50,957 bases of DNA from contig JANTHB010000014.1 of the NCBI GenBank assembly GCA_024762655.1, positions 1 to 50,957 on the forward strand, read 5' to 3'. Below are positions 36,819 through 46,035 of the stretch, piece by piece. Both the position numbers and the translations under genes were made by a program. Numbering within the stretch: position 1 is the first letter of the stretch; each line of letters starts with the position of its first letter. Under the pieces are notes generated by a model. It saw nothing but the letters and a program-made list of their open reading frames with translations. It was not told the DNA's origin and did no database searches. The DNA is from Bacteroidales bacterium (GTDB taxonomy: Bacteria > Bacteroidota > Bacteroidia > Bacteroidales > VadinHA17).

Positions 36819-38168
36819 ATGCAGGTTTTGGAAGCTGATGACCCTCACCTTGCGTTTCTGATCGATACCGTTCGGGTAACTTTTCATGCTTTCACGTGGG
36901 AAGTGCTGACATGGTTGATTGTATTGCTCCTTTTACTGATCTCATCCGCGCTGCTTTCAGGATCGGAAGTGGCATATTTCTCCCTTACCCCTGCCGACTT
37001 GGATAAATTAAAGAGCAGTAAGGGAAAAAACAGCAAGCGCATTCTTGATCTTTACAAGCAGCCGGAAACCTTATTGGGAACCATCCTGGTAGGAAATAAT
37101 TTTGTCAATATCGGGATCGTGATCCTCTCATCCTATATCACCAATCGTCTGATAGATTTTTCCGGTGCTCCTACGCTGGGTTTTGTTTTTCAGGTGGTGG
37201 TCATTACCTTTCTCCTGCTACTCTTCGGGGAGATCATGCCCAAGATCTATGCCAACCAGATGCGGCTTAAATGGGCAGGTTTCATGGCCATCCCCCTGAA
37301 AGTAACCGGAATACTCTTCAGCCCTCTGGTGATCCCCCTGGTAAAATCCACCTCTGTTGTGAACAAAAGACTGGCCGGGAAATCACAGAACATTTCCATT
37401 GATGAGCTTTCCGAAGCCCTGGATATTACTTCCGACAACCTGTTGGAAGACGAGAAGATCCTGAAAGGGATCACAAAATTCGGAAATCTGGATGCCCGCG
37501 AGATCATGACCCCCCGGCTGGATGTCTTTGCCGTGGATATAAAAACACCATTCAGAACCCTGCTTCGTGAGATCATTAAGGAAGGTTATTCCCGTGTGCC
37601 TGTATATGTCAAATCCCTGGATCATATCAAAGGAATCCTTTATATTAAAGATATCCTCCCTCATTTAAGGAAAAACAACGGTTTTGCCTGGCAATCCCTG
37701 ATCCGTCCGCCTTATTTTGTGCCGGAAACAAAAAAAATCAATGACCTACTGGAAGAGTTTCAGACCAACAAGATCCATATGGCGGTAGTAATCGATGAAT
37801 ATGGCGGGACCAGCGGGATCGTTACCCTCGAAGATATTCTCGAAGAGATCGTCGGAGAAATTGAAGATGAATATGAAGAGGAAGAACCGTTGTTTAAGAA
37901 AACGGGAAAAAATAAATATTTGTTCGAGGGGAAGATATTGCTGAATGATTTTTATAAGGTTCTGGATATCAGGGATGATTATTTTGATGAGATCAAAGGG
38001 GAAGCAGAAACGCTGGCCGGCCTGATCCTGGCCATCCGCGGGAAGATTCCGGGGCGCGGGGAAGTGCTGAAATACCGTAATTTCACCTTTCGCATCATTG
38101 CTGCGGATAATCGCCGTATAAAAAAGGTGGAGGTGGTCTATGAACCAGATATAGGGTACGATGAATAA
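36819..38168 (+). CDS. gldE: Gliding-motility-associated CNNM/CorC-like membrane protein GldE
   Basis: 449 residues. N-terminal DUF21/CNNM domain with about four TM helices (from SGSEVAYFSL to about 190), then two CBS motifs (DAREIMTPRLDVF; then MAVVIDEYGGTSGIVTLEDI) and a C-terminal CorC/HlyC domain (about 350-440). The family is linked to Mg or Co efflux; GldE supports GldD function in gliding flavobacteria. Assignment rests on the fold plus the neighbouring gldD, with which it overlaps by 8 nt. Confidence 0.9.
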   Translation: MQVLEADDPHLAFLIDTVRVTFHAFTWEVLTWLIVLLLLLISSALLSGSEVAYFSLTPADLDKLKSSKGKNSKRILDLYKQPETLLGTILVGNNFVNIGIVILSSYITNRLIDFSGAPTLGFVFQVVVITFLLLLFGEIMPKIYANQMRLKWAGFMAIPLKVTGILFSPLVIPLVKSTSVVNKRLAGKSQNISIDELSEALDITSDNLLEDEKILKGITKFGNLDAREIMTPRLDVFAVDIKTPFRTLLREIIKEGYSRVPVYVKSLDHIKGILYIKDILPHLRKNNGFAWQSLIRPPYFVPETKKINDLLEEFQTNKIHMAVVIDEYGGTSGIVTLEDILEEIVGEIEDEYEEEEPLFKKTGKNKYLFEGKILLNDFYKVLDIRDDYFDEIKGEAETLAGLILAIRGKIPGRGEVLKYRNFTFRIIAADNRRIKKVEVVYEPDIGYDE

Positions 38169-38754
38169 ACAATATCCCATAGGATGGTGGTCCGTATTGC
38201 TGGGGATACTGGGGAGTACCCTGTTGCTGGGCTCGTGCAGGCATAAATATACACCACGGCCCCATGGGTATTTCAGGATAGACCTTCCCGAGAAAAAATA
38301 TGTTTCTTACAAAGGACCCTGTCCTTTTACCTTCGAATATCCGGTGTATGCGGTGGTAAAAAAAGACAAAGAACCGGGAGCCGGCCCCTGCTGGCTGAAC
38401 ATTTATTTTCCGAAGTTTCACGGGGAAATACATTTTACCTATAAAAAAATAAATGATGACCTGGGACAGATGTTGGAAGACACTTATTCTTTGGCTTACA
38501 AACATACGGTCAAGGCTGATGCCATACGGGAACATTCCTTTTCGGAAAAAAACAAACATGTATACGGGATCCTCTACGATATAAAAGGAAATGCCGCTTC
38601 CAATATTCAGTTTTATCTCACCGACAGTACGAATAATTTTGTACGGGGGGCCCTGTATTTTAAATTGGTTCCCAGAGAAGACTCCCTCGCCCCGGTGATA
38701 CAGTTTGTGCGGAAAGATATCATTCACCTGATCGAATCATTTTCCTGGAAGTAA
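38161..38754 (+). CDS. gldD: Gliding motility lipoprotein GldD
   Basis: 197 residues. A lipoprotein signal ends at LLLGSC, giving lipid-modified Cys26. The mature protein contains YFRIDLPEKKYVSY, CPFTFEYP and the C-terminal DIIHLIESFSWK typical of GldD. It is needed for gliding or T9SS function in flavobacteria; many non-gliding Bacteroidota with T9SS keep it. It starts inside the end of gldE, so the two are coupled. Confidence 0.9.
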   Translation: MNKQYPIGWWSVLLGILGSTLLLGSCRHKYTPRPHGYFRIDLPEKKYVSYKGPCPFTFEYPVYAVVKKDKEPGAGPCWLNIYFPKFHGEIHFTYKKINDDLGQMLEDTYSLAYKHTVKADAIREHSFSEKNKHVYGILYDIKGNAASNIQFYLTDSTNNFVRGALYFKLVPREDSLAPVIQFVRKDIIHLIESFSWK

Positions 38755-38792
38755 CATTTTTCTTATTTTTCAAAATATTTTATCTCTATTGC

Positions 38793-39425
38793 ATGAGTCT
38801 TGTATTTATTAAGGAAACGGATAAGGATTGTAAACTGGGTTTGTGGGAAATCGAAGAAGATTATAATACCCTGATAGAAAAAGTATCTCTTGACGATAAG
38901 GAAAAAGAAAGGCTGGAAGCTTTTCGCAACCAGGCCAGGAAGCTGGAGTTTCTCAGTGTCAGAGCTTTGTTGCAGACCATGGTGGACCCGCAGGCCAGGA
39001 TCGTTTATGATCGTACCAATAAACCTTATTTACGCGATAACTCCTACCGTATCAGCATCTCTCATTCGGGAAGTTATACCGCGATTTTTCTGAGCCACAC
39101 AAGACGCGTGGGGGTGGACATGGAAAAGATGACCCACCGTATCTCAAAGATTGCTCATTACTTTATCAATCCGGAGGAACAGATCACACCCGATAAGAAA
39201 AAAAGGAGATATCATCTTTATATTCACTGGTGTGCCAAGGAGACGTTATACAAGATTTGCGATAAGAATGCGCTGAACTTTAAAAAAAATCTGATCATAC
39301 AACCCTTTGAGCCGGAAGATGAAGGGATCATACAGGGGTATGTGAACAATGAATTGATCCGGGAGGATTTTACCCTGCATTATGTCCGCATGGAGGACTA
39401 TGTGCTGGTATGGTGTTGTAAATAA
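38793..39425 (+). CDS. 4'-phosphopantetheinyl transferase superfamily protein
   Basis: 210 residues. Sfp/AcpT-like: SYRISISHSGSYTAIFLS, then RRVGVDMEKMTHR, and WCAKETLYKI are the three conserved motifs, with the Asp and Glu that bind magnesium and CoA. It transfers the phosphopantetheine arm to carrier proteins. No carrier protein, PKS or NRPS gene is nearby, so the substrate is unknown; a housekeeping ACP is possible. 38 nt after gldD, same strand. Confidence 0.88.
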   Translation: MSLVFIKETDKDCKLGLWEIEEDYNTLIEKVSLDDKEKERLEAFRNQARKLEFLSVRALLQTMVDPQARIVYDRTNKPYLRDNSYRISISHSGSYTAIFLSHTRRVGVDMEKMTHRISKIAHYFINPEEQITPDKKKRRYHLYIHWCAKETLYKICDKNALNFKKNLIIQPFEPEDEGIIQGYVNNELIREDFTLHYVRMEDYVLVWCCK

Positions 39426-39435
39426 AATCAATGGG

Positions 39436-40173
39436 ATGTCGGTGCTGACAAATATAGAGACGAAGGTCCGGTCCGGAAAAAAAATGTTTTTTCTGTTGAT
39501 AGATCCGGATAAGGGTTCAGGAGAAGAAAACATCAACCGCCTGCTTGACGAAGTCGCCAACGCTATGCCCGACCTGATACTCATAGGAGGCAGCCTTATT
39601 TCGCGACCTGTAGAGCCTGTAATAGAGAAAATTAAAAAGGCCCTCTCTTTGTCAGTTTTTCTTTTTCCGGGCAGCTTGTTACAGATTTCCGGGAAAGCCG
39701 ACGGTATTCTCTTTTTAAGCCTTATCTCGGGAAGAAACCCTGAATATCTTATCGGGAATCATGTTGTCGCAGCGCCCCTGATAAAGTACTACGGGCTGGA
39801 GGTCATCCCCACCGGATATATCCTTATCGGTGGAAACAGCAGTACATCTGTGGAGATTGTCAGTAATACGTATCCATTGCCTGCGCAAAAACCTGATATT
39901 ATCACCGCAACGGCTCTGGCTGGGGAATATATGGGCAACCGTTTGATTTATCTCGAGAGAGGCAGTGGAGCCGGGATGCCTGTACCTGCCGGGATTGTTA
40001 GCCGGGTGAAAGAAAACATCAAGATTCCGCTGATCGTGGGAGGAGGAATCCGGTCTGCGGCACAGGCAGAGGAACTTTATCATGCCGGCGCGGATATCCT
40101 GGTGGTAGGTAATGCCATAGAGAAACATCCCGGTTTTATCAGGGAGATGAAAAAGCTGACGGAACGTTTGTAA
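39436..40173 (+). CDS. GGGPS/PcrB-family geranylgeranylglyceryl phosphate synthase
   Basis: 245 residues from ATG 39436; the longer frame back to 39382 overlaps the preceding gene and adds an unlikely N-terminus. TIM-barrel prenyltransferase joining a polyprenyl group to glycerol-1-phosphate. Motifs: MFFLLIDPDKG, DLILIGGSL, YLERGSGAGMPVP, and the phosphate-binding IPLIVGGGIRSAAQAEEL with GADILVVGNAIE. The reaction belongs to archaeal lipid synthesis; Bacteroidota members have been shown to be active, but their cellular product is unclear. Follows the PPTase by 10 nt. Confidence 0.9.
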   Translation: MSVLTNIETKVRSGKKMFFLLIDPDKGSGEENINRLLDEVANAMPDLILIGGSLISRPVEPVIEKIKKALSLSVFLFPGSLLQISGKADGILFLSLISGRNPEYLIGNHVVAAPLIKYYGLEVIPTGYILIGGNSSTSVEIVSNTYPLPAQKPDIITATALAGEYMGNRLIYLERGSGAGMPVPAGIVSRVKENIKIPLIVGGGIRSAAQAEELYHAGADILVVGNAIEKHPGFIREMKKLTERL

Positions 40174-40175
40174 AA

Positions 40176-40205
40176 AAGAAAAGCTGCCTGCTGGCAGCTT
40201 TTCTT
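40176..40205. terminator. Bidirectional terminator between GGGPS and TPR genes
   Basis: GAAAAGCTGCC/GGCAGCTTTTC around a TGCT loop, flanked by A residues on the left and T residues on the right, so it can end transcripts from both converging genes. Confidence 0.88.
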
Positions 40206-40235
40206 TATAATTGATTCAATTGATTCCGGAATGGA

Positions 40236-41234
40236 TTATTTTCCACACTTGAGAACATGCTCCAGCTCATATTTTGCACTTTCTTCATAGGGAGGATGCA
40301 GGGCTTTTTTGAATGCACTGCAAGCCTCCGCTTTTTTCCCGGTTTTTTCATAGATTTTCCCCAGTGTATAATAATAACGGGCTTTGGTAATTTCATTGCC
40401 ATGATCCAGTGAAATGGCTTTGTTAATATCGGACAAAGCTTCACTATATCTCCCTTTTTGTGTATAGATTTTTGCAATCTCATAATATACATCCGGAGAA
40501 TTGTTTCCGTAATCAATGGAAGAATTCAGGTATTTCAGGGCTTCATCGGTTTTGTTTGCCTGAATGGATAACACCGCATGATTATACGTATAAGTACGCA
40601 TAAATTTCTTTGCTGCACTCAGGGTTTTTTGATCGTGAATGTTCCCGGCAATCTGAATAGCCTTATCAGCAGCCTCTTTCATTTTGGCTTCCTGTTTCAA
40701 TTTGTCGTAAACCAAAGCTTTACCAAGCCAGGCACTGGCCAGGTTGGGACTAATACTAAGCCCTTTATCAAAAATCTTTAATGCATTTTCGTAATTCCTT
40801 TTTGCATATTCCTGTTTTCCCCACGCATAGTAAACCCTGGGTATGAGTCTTTCACTTTTCTGAGCCAGGGCTGTGTTTCCGTATTTTTTACCCGTCTCGC
40901 TGGTTTTCTTAAAATTGTCAATGGCCCCCTGGAAATCGCGTTTCTTATAAGATTCCACAGCCAACTTGTAATAAAGTTTAGGGATCTGGTCCTGGGCCAT
41001 TTTTTTGGATTCTGCCGCTTTGTCGCCCAGTTCTTCCACTTCGTCCGCCAGGGAAATGCATTTCTCAAAGGCTGCAATAGCTGCTTTCGTATCTGAATTA
41101 AGCAGTTGAACCCCCTTGTTGTAACTGTCAATCACATCTTTATCTGTCTGCGCGGAAGACAGTGTCACTACCGACATAAAAAGAATTAAGGTGATTGCTG
41201 AAATTTTCATTCCTTTCATCATTTTATTAAACAT
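40236..41234 (-). CDS. Secreted tetratricopeptide-repeat protein
   Basis: 332 residues with a signal peptide (MMKGMKISAITLILFMSVV, cleaved near SSAQ). At least five TPR-like helix pairs follow, for example AVESYKKRDFQGAIDNFKKT, EYAKRNYENALKIFDKGL and IYTQKGRYSEALSDINKAI. Probably a periplasmic protein-protein scaffold. Several Met codons near the start are possible; the promoter at 41254-41283 places the leader at about 14 nt if the first ATG is used. Partner unknown. Confidence 0.85.
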   Translation of the reverse strand: MFNKMMKGMKISAITLILFMSVVTLSSAQTDKDVIDSYNKGVQLLNSDTKAAIAAFEKCISLADEVEELGDKAAESKKMAQDQIPKLYYKLAVESYKKRDFQGAIDNFKKTSETGKKYGNTALAQKSERLIPRVYYAWGKQEYAKRNYENALKIFDKGLSISPNLASAWLGKALVYDKLKQEAKMKEAADKAIQIAGNIHDQKTLSAAKKFMRTYTYNHAVLSIQANKTDEALKYLNSSIDYGNNSPDVYYEIAKIYTQKGRYSEALSDINKAISLDHGNEITKARYYYTLGKIYEKTGKKAEACSAFKKALHPPYEESAKYELEHVLKCGK

Positions 41235-41253
41235 TGGTTAAAAATTTAGTTTG

Positions 41254-41283
41254 CAAATATATAAATATCCAAATAGATACAAA
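41254..41283 (-). promoter_or_regulatory. Promoter of the TPR protein gene
   Basis: On the minus strand TTTG (41280-41283), 18 nt, TATATTTG (41254-41261). Both elements match the Bacteroidota consensus, the cleanest such promoter in the window. Confidence 0.7.
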
Positions 41284-41324
41284 TAACATTTTCAAAAAAT
41301 CTTGCAACAATCATACCGAAAATA

Positions 41325-43004
41325 TTATTTTATTTTTCCATCCAGCAGGTCTTCCAGCAGGTTCCCCTGTGAACCGTTAGGTGCAGGGATATTCAGATAA
41401 AAAGAGAGCGTGGGGATCACTGCGCTGATATCCACCGGGTGATAGATGATTTGGCGGGGCATCTTCCATCCATACCAGATCAGGGGAACGTGTGAGTCAT
41501 CCCAGAATCCCGTACCGTTGGATTCTTTTTCTCCGGCTTTTTCTTCCCAGCCCGGATCCAGGATGACGAATATATCTCCCGATCGTTTGGGGAAATACCC
41601 GTTCTGTATCCGGATAAACAGGTCCCCTGCATTTCCTGATTCGCGTAAGGCATGTGCTGTCAGGGTCCGGTTTACCCCGGTAAACTGTATCATGAAATCG
41701 GCCACCTTGTCCTGCATGGTGTAGAGGTTCAGGTTTGCGTCTTCAATTAAAGTATGGTTCAGGTAGATCTGGTGGTTATGATAGCCTTTTACCCAGTCTC
41801 CTTCTCCGTAGAGGACATTCAGGTAGCTACGCAGCAGAGCCATGGCCTGATTGGGGTTGAAATAGCCGGATGGCATGCGAAGGGTTTGCATGTAGGCAGG
41901 ATCGGGCGTGATCCCTCTGGAGGCTGTGAGTATCAGCAAAACATTTTCTTTTCCGATTTCCTCCTCCAGAAAGTTGATAAAGTCTGCCATATCCTGATCC
42001 AGTCTGAGCATGGCATCTTCTGCTTCCACCGACATAGGCCCGAAAGCGTCAAGAATATAACGATTGGCAGAGAAAACAACCCCCAGGAAGTCACAGGTGT
42101 CGTCTTTTCCCAAATTTTCATTTAGGATCAGGTTGGTCACAAAGTCTTTTGTCAGGGTGTTGGCATAAGGGGTGAAACGGAGCAGGGAAAGGTTTTCCTT
42201 TTTCCGGCCCACAGCCGAGAGTTTTTTCAAGTCATAAGGGAAGATCGTATGATTTTTTATCCCTTTCCGCGTGTCCGTACTGTCTGACAAGCTGGCCGTA
42301 TAGTCGGGAAGAGGCAATAATGTACCCCATGATTTCTGCAGATAAAACCGGGTGAGATCTTTTTCGTTGAACTGACGTACCCACTGCGGAAGAGAGTCCA
42401 TATAAAACGAACTGCTCATCCAGGAGCCATGAACGTCGTCGAACCAATACGTGCCGTTCGCAAGATGGCCTCCCAGTAAAACCGCACTTTCCGCATCTAG
42501 GCTTACGCTGAAAACTTTTGAACCGAAACGGCTGTTCAGCCGCATCTCGTCGCCCAGGGTGGAGGTGAGAAGTTTTACCGGAGAATGTTGCCCGTTTTCA
42601 AAACTTCCGCCCACCGCGCTTGCCTGATCATCCTCCGTGCATCTTATTTCCCGGTTGTGCAACGGCTCGTACCAGCTTGCTCCCGTGATTCCGTGAATGC
42701 CGGGATTGGCGCCGGTGGCCAGCGTGGCAATACCCGAGGTGGATTCGGTAAAGAAAAAGTTATACCTGGCATTACGAAAATAACTCCCCTGACCGGTCAG
42801 TTTCCGGAAACCTCCTTTCCCGAAACGGTCGTAGTAACGGTTTAACTGGTCAAAGCTGAAAGGATCCAGGACAAGGGTTACAATGAGCCTGGGCTTGTGA
42901 GAGGGTAGTTTTTTAGAAAACTGTGAAAAGCCTGCCCGGGGAGAGAAAACACCCAGCATTCCGGATAGGATGAAAAAAAAGATCAGTTTTTTTGCTCGTT
43001 CCAT
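41325..43004 (-). CDS. Alkaline-phosphatase-superfamily protein with missing metal ligands
   Basis: 559 residues with a signal peptide (about 1-27). It follows the PafA-type phosphodiesterase/phosphatase layout: RLIVTLVLDPF (Asp47), FFTESTSGIATLATG with nearby nucleophile-type Thr residues, ANPGIHGITGASW, and DSHVPLIWYGW (His505). However, the usual SxDxxxH segment reads SANRYIL (Asn314, Leu318), and the usual A-D-H-G reads TASRG (Ser362, Arg363). By comparison with PafA, about four of six zinc ligands are lost. It is likely a non-catalytic or altered periplasmic binding protein. Alternative: a divergent single-metal enzyme. Confidence 0.82.
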   Translation of the reverse strand: MERAKKLIFFFILSGMLGVFSPRAGFSQFSKKLPSHKPRLIVTLVLDPFSFDQLNRYYDRFGKGGFRKLTGQGSYFRNARYNFFFTESTSGIATLATGANPGIHGITGASWYEPLHNREIRCTEDDQASAVGGSFENGQHSPVKLLTSTLGDEMRLNSRFGSKVFSVSLDAESAVLLGGHLANGTYWFDDVHGSWMSSSFYMDSLPQWVRQFNEKDLTRFYLQKSWGTLLPLPDYTASLSDSTDTRKGIKNHTIFPYDLKKLSAVGRKKENLSLLRFTPYANTLTKDFVTNLILNENLGKDDTCDFLGVVFSANRYILDAFGPMSVEAEDAMLRLDQDMADFINFLEEEIGKENVLLILTASRGITPDPAYMQTLRMPSGYFNPNQAMALLRSYLNVLYGEGDWVKGYHNHQIYLNHTLIEDANLNLYTMQDKVADFMIQFTGVNRTLTAHALRESGNAGDLFIRIQNGYFPKRSGDIFVILDPGWEEKAGEKESNGTGFWDDSHVPLIWYGWKMPRQIIYHPVDISAVIPTLSFYLNIPAPNGSQGNLLEDLLDGKIK

Positions 43005-43088
43005 AAGTATGTCCGTCTGAAAATTCCGGTAAAATTAATGTTTTATTGAAAATACCGGCGACATTCCGTGGAATCTTTGAAACTAAAT

Positions 43089-44789
43089 CTACGGAAGGAT
43101 CACCAGTTTTTCCGTAACTGCCGGAGCGTGTGCTCCCCGGATGGTGACAAAATATAATCCGGGATTCCTCAAAGGCAGAGGAATATGGTTTTCTCCTTCC
43201 CTGAGCTGCACGGTTATTTCTTCCCGTTTACGGCCGTCCGTACCGGTAAAGGAGATCGTTGCCTTTTCTTCTGTGTTCCACCGTAAGGTCAGGTTACTAC
43301 CTTCATGAACAGGGTTGGGAAACAGGTGTATCCCTGATTTTGACGGGGGTGTATTTGACCCGGAAACGGGGGTAAGCGCTACATCCAGACGGGTCAGGCG
43401 GTGATTTTCGACGGCCACGCCGGAGAGGTTCTTTGTCCGGTATCCCGGCGCCGAGAACTGCAGGTCGTAAGTACCCCCGAGAATCAACCGGTGATAGCAT
43501 CCGCTCAGCGAATCGGACCACACCCACGAACTGTCCCTGTCATGACCGGGGATATCTATCCTGGCCCGTACCGGTTTTCCTGTCACCGAATCGGTCACGA
43601 CACCCGATATGCCCCATGTTGCTTCCTGCATATAGTTCAGCAAAGAACGGTAGTTATACTCCCACAATGAATCCAGTTCATCTTCCGGGGTGATTTTATT
43701 GTAGTCCAGCTCGACGGTTATCTCCCGTCCGTGCAGGTACCAGGTGACATAATCCTGACGTCCTCCGGTGATCACATACCAGTCTCCGCCGTTGGTGACG
43801 CCGTTTCCGGCATAGGTCATATATCCTGCCGGACTGTGTGTGTGGGCCGTGTCGGCATACTCACGGGAAACATATTGAAACCAGGCATCGTCGGCATGGG
43901 TTCTCTGTGCGGAAGTCCAGGTATCCCACGGATAATTAACCACCTCCTCTCCGGCATGAAAGTTGGCCGACAGGATAAAGTTGCGGGATTGTAAAAAATG
44001 CATCATCGCGATGTTCTCCACGGCATACTCGTTTCCGTCGGGATGCGGGCCGTCTTCCGGATTGGGGAAATTGCGGTTCAGGTCTATGCTCTGGGCATTG
44101 TAGCGCCGGGCGCCGTTTACCGATCCGTTGCCGCCGTAATAGGTGCCGTCGGGATTGGCCAGGGGGTTGATCCAGATTTCCAGGCTGTCAACCAGCATAC
44201 GCACCGCATCATCGGAGGTATAGTTGCTCAGCAGATAATCAATCAGATGTAACATCAGGACATATCCGCCCGTTTCGTCCCCGTGCATGGAGGAGGTATA
44301 AAAAAAAGCTGGCTCTTCCTCTTCCCGCTCCACATGATCGGATATCTTTACGGCCAGCAGCAGCCTTCCCTGGTAGGTGGTGCCTATGGTATCAACCCTG
44401 CAGATATCCGGGTAATCCGCCGCAAACTTCTGCATGATGGAGTCATATTGTTCGTATGTCGGATAAGCGGTCCAGTTTTCAAGGTCTGACAAGGATTTGG
44501 CCTTTTCTGTTTCCTTAGGATGCGGGAAAAAGTATATGCGGAAAGGGATCTTCTCTTTCAGAAAAACTTCATACTCCTTTTTATTTACACAGGCCACTAC
44601 CGAATCTTCCTTCATCGCATCAATGGATATTTCCCGGGACAGCCGGTTGATCTTTTCACGGGAAGGTCTCGGGAAAATCAGGTAAACTTCTCCGCGTTCC
44701 CGCAGGATCTTTTCAGCAGGGTGCTGTCCGTTGGCCGGCAGGATGAATAGTATCAGAAAAAGAAAAGAAAAGGCTGAATATTTCAACAT
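43089..44789 (-). CDS. M14 zinc carboxypeptidase exported by T9SS
   Basis: 566 residues. Signal peptide to about residue 21. The M14 domain (about 105-395) has zinc ligands His169 and Glu172 in SMHGDETGG and His278 in NFHAGEE, substrate-binding DLNRNFPNP and catalytic Glu360 in ITVELDY. A carboxypeptidase-regulatory beta domain follows (about 396-475), then a type A T9SS sorting domain with IHLFPNPVHEG and a closing KLVILP. The protein should be secreted or anchored through T9SS and trim peptides outside the cell. It lies 9 nt after ychF on the same strand. Confidence 0.92.
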   Translation of the reverse strand: MLKYSAFSFLFLILFILPANGQHPAEKILRERGEVYLIFPRPSREKINRLSREISIDAMKEDSVVACVNKKEYEVFLKEKIPFRIYFFPHPKETEKAKSLSDLENWTAYPTYEQYDSIMQKFAADYPDICRVDTIGTTYQGRLLLAVKISDHVEREEEEPAFFYTSSMHGDETGGYVLMLHLIDYLLSNYTSDDAVRMLVDSLEIWINPLANPDGTYYGGNGSVNGARRYNAQSIDLNRNFPNPEDGPHPDGNEYAVENIAMMHFLQSRNFILSANFHAGEEVVNYPWDTWTSAQRTHADDAWFQYVSREYADTAHTHSPAGYMTYAGNGVTNGGDWYVITGGRQDYVTWYLHGREITVELDYNKITPEDELDSLWEYNYRSLLNYMQEATWGISGVVTDSVTGKPVRARIDIPGHDRDSSWVWSDSLSGCYHRLILGGTYDLQFSAPGYRTKNLSGVAVENHRLTRLDVALTPVSGSNTPPSKSGIHLFPNPVHEGSNLTLRWNTEEKATISFTGTDGRKREEITVQLREGENHIPLPLRNPGLYFVTIRGAHAPAVTEKLVILP

Positions 44790-44798
44790 CCCCGTATT

Positions 44799-45896
44799 TT
44801 AAATGTTAAACCGTATATGCAGGATATCCCCGTCTTCCACCACATAATTTTTTCCTTCTATATGGAATTTTCCGGCCTCTTTGCAGGCATGTTCCGATCC
44901 CAGGGTGATAAAATCCCGGTATTTCATTATTTCGGCACGGATGAACCCTCTTTCCAGGTCGCTGTGAATTACGCCGGCAGCTTCGGGGGCGGTCATCCCT
45001 TTGCGGATGGTCCAGGCTTTGATCTCTTTCGGGCCTACGGTAAAGAATGTCTGCAGGTCCAGCAGGTCGTAGGCCGCACGTATCAGTTTATCCACGCCGG
45101 GTTCTTTAAGTCCCAGGTCTTCGAGGAATGCTTTGCGGTCTTCCGGGCTTTCCAGCTCGGCGATCTCGGCTTCCATAGCCCCCGCGATGATGATCAGCCC
45201 CGAATCTTCTTCACGGATGGCTTCCCGGACCTTTTCCACGTAGGCATTGCCTGTGATGGCTGACGCTTCATCCACATTGCATACATAAAGCACCGGCTTG
45301 GAAGAGAGCAGAAACAGGTCATGGATTACCTTTTCTTCCTCTTCTGATAAGGCCAGGGATCTTACCGGTTTGAAGTCTTCCAGGTGGGCTTTTATTTTTT
45401 CCAGTGCCTGCAGCCCTGCTTTTGCCTCTTTATCTCCTGTTTTGGCTTGTTTTTTCAGTTTCTCCATCTTTTTTTCCACCGACTCCATATCTTTTACCTG
45501 CAACTCGAAGTCTATGATCTCTTTGTCGCGGACCGGATCCACCGAGCCTTCAATATGAGGCAGGTTGTCATCGTCAAAGCAACGGAGCACATGGATCAGG
45601 GCATCGCAGTTCCGTATATCTGCCAGAAACTGGTTTCCGACCCCTTCTCCCTGGCTCGATCCTTTAGCCAGCCCCGGAATATCCAGGATCTCCACGGTGG
45701 CAGGTACGATCTTTTCCGTAGGCTGGAATTTTTCCAACTCAAACAACCGGGGGTCGGGAACCTGTACGACCCCGATATTGGTTTTTCTCGATCCGAAAGC
45801 AAACTCCGTCACCTCGGCCTTGGTATTAGACATACAGTTGAATATGGTTGTTTTTCCCGTATTGGCAATTCCTATAATTCCGCATTGTAAACTCAT
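44799..45896 (-). CDS. ychF: Redox-regulated ATPase YchF (Obg family)
   Basis: 365 residues. P-loop GIIGIANTGKTTIFN, DIPGLAKGSSQGEG, and NVDE in VLYVCNVDEA in place of NKxD, which in this family favours ATP over GTP. Coiled-coil part about 120-170, C-terminal TGS domain (FFTVGPKEIKAWTIRKG) ending VEDGDILHIRFNI. Ribosome-associated and linked to oxidative-stress response. Promoter-like TAATTTTG at 45919-45926. Confidence 0.96.
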   Translation of the reverse strand: MSLQCGIIGIANTGKTTIFNCMSNTKAEVTEFAFGSRKTNIGVVQVPDPRLFELEKFQPTEKIVPATVEILDIPGLAKGSSQGEGVGNQFLADIRNCDALIHVLRCFDDDNLPHIEGSVDPVRDKEIIDFELQVKDMESVEKKMEKLKKQAKTGDKEAKAGLQALEKIKAHLEDFKPVRSLALSEEEEKVIHDLFLLSSKPVLYVCNVDEASAITGNAYVEKVREAIREEDSGLIIIAGAMEAEIAELESPEDRKAFLEDLGLKEPGVDKLIRAAYDLLDLQTFFTVGPKEIKAWTIRKGMTAPEAAGVIHSDLERGFIRAEIMKYRDFITLGSEHACKEAGKFHIEGKNYVVEDGDILHIRFNI

Positions 45897-45918
45897 ATCG
45901 TGTTTGTTTATTTCGGTA

Positions 45919-45926
45919 CAAAATTA
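45919..45926 (-). promoter_or_regulatory. -7 box of the ychF promoter
   Basis: TAATTTTG on the minus strand, an exact TAnnTTTG, 22 nt upstream of the ychF start codon. No clear -33 element. Confidence 0.45.
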
Positions 45927-46035
45927 TCATTTTTTATCGGGATTGGGGTTTTATATCCAGAGTATGGGAAATTTAATAAAGGAAACAATGTTTTTTTGTA
46001 CTTTTATGCGTGTTAAAAAAATACCGTCGACAAGG

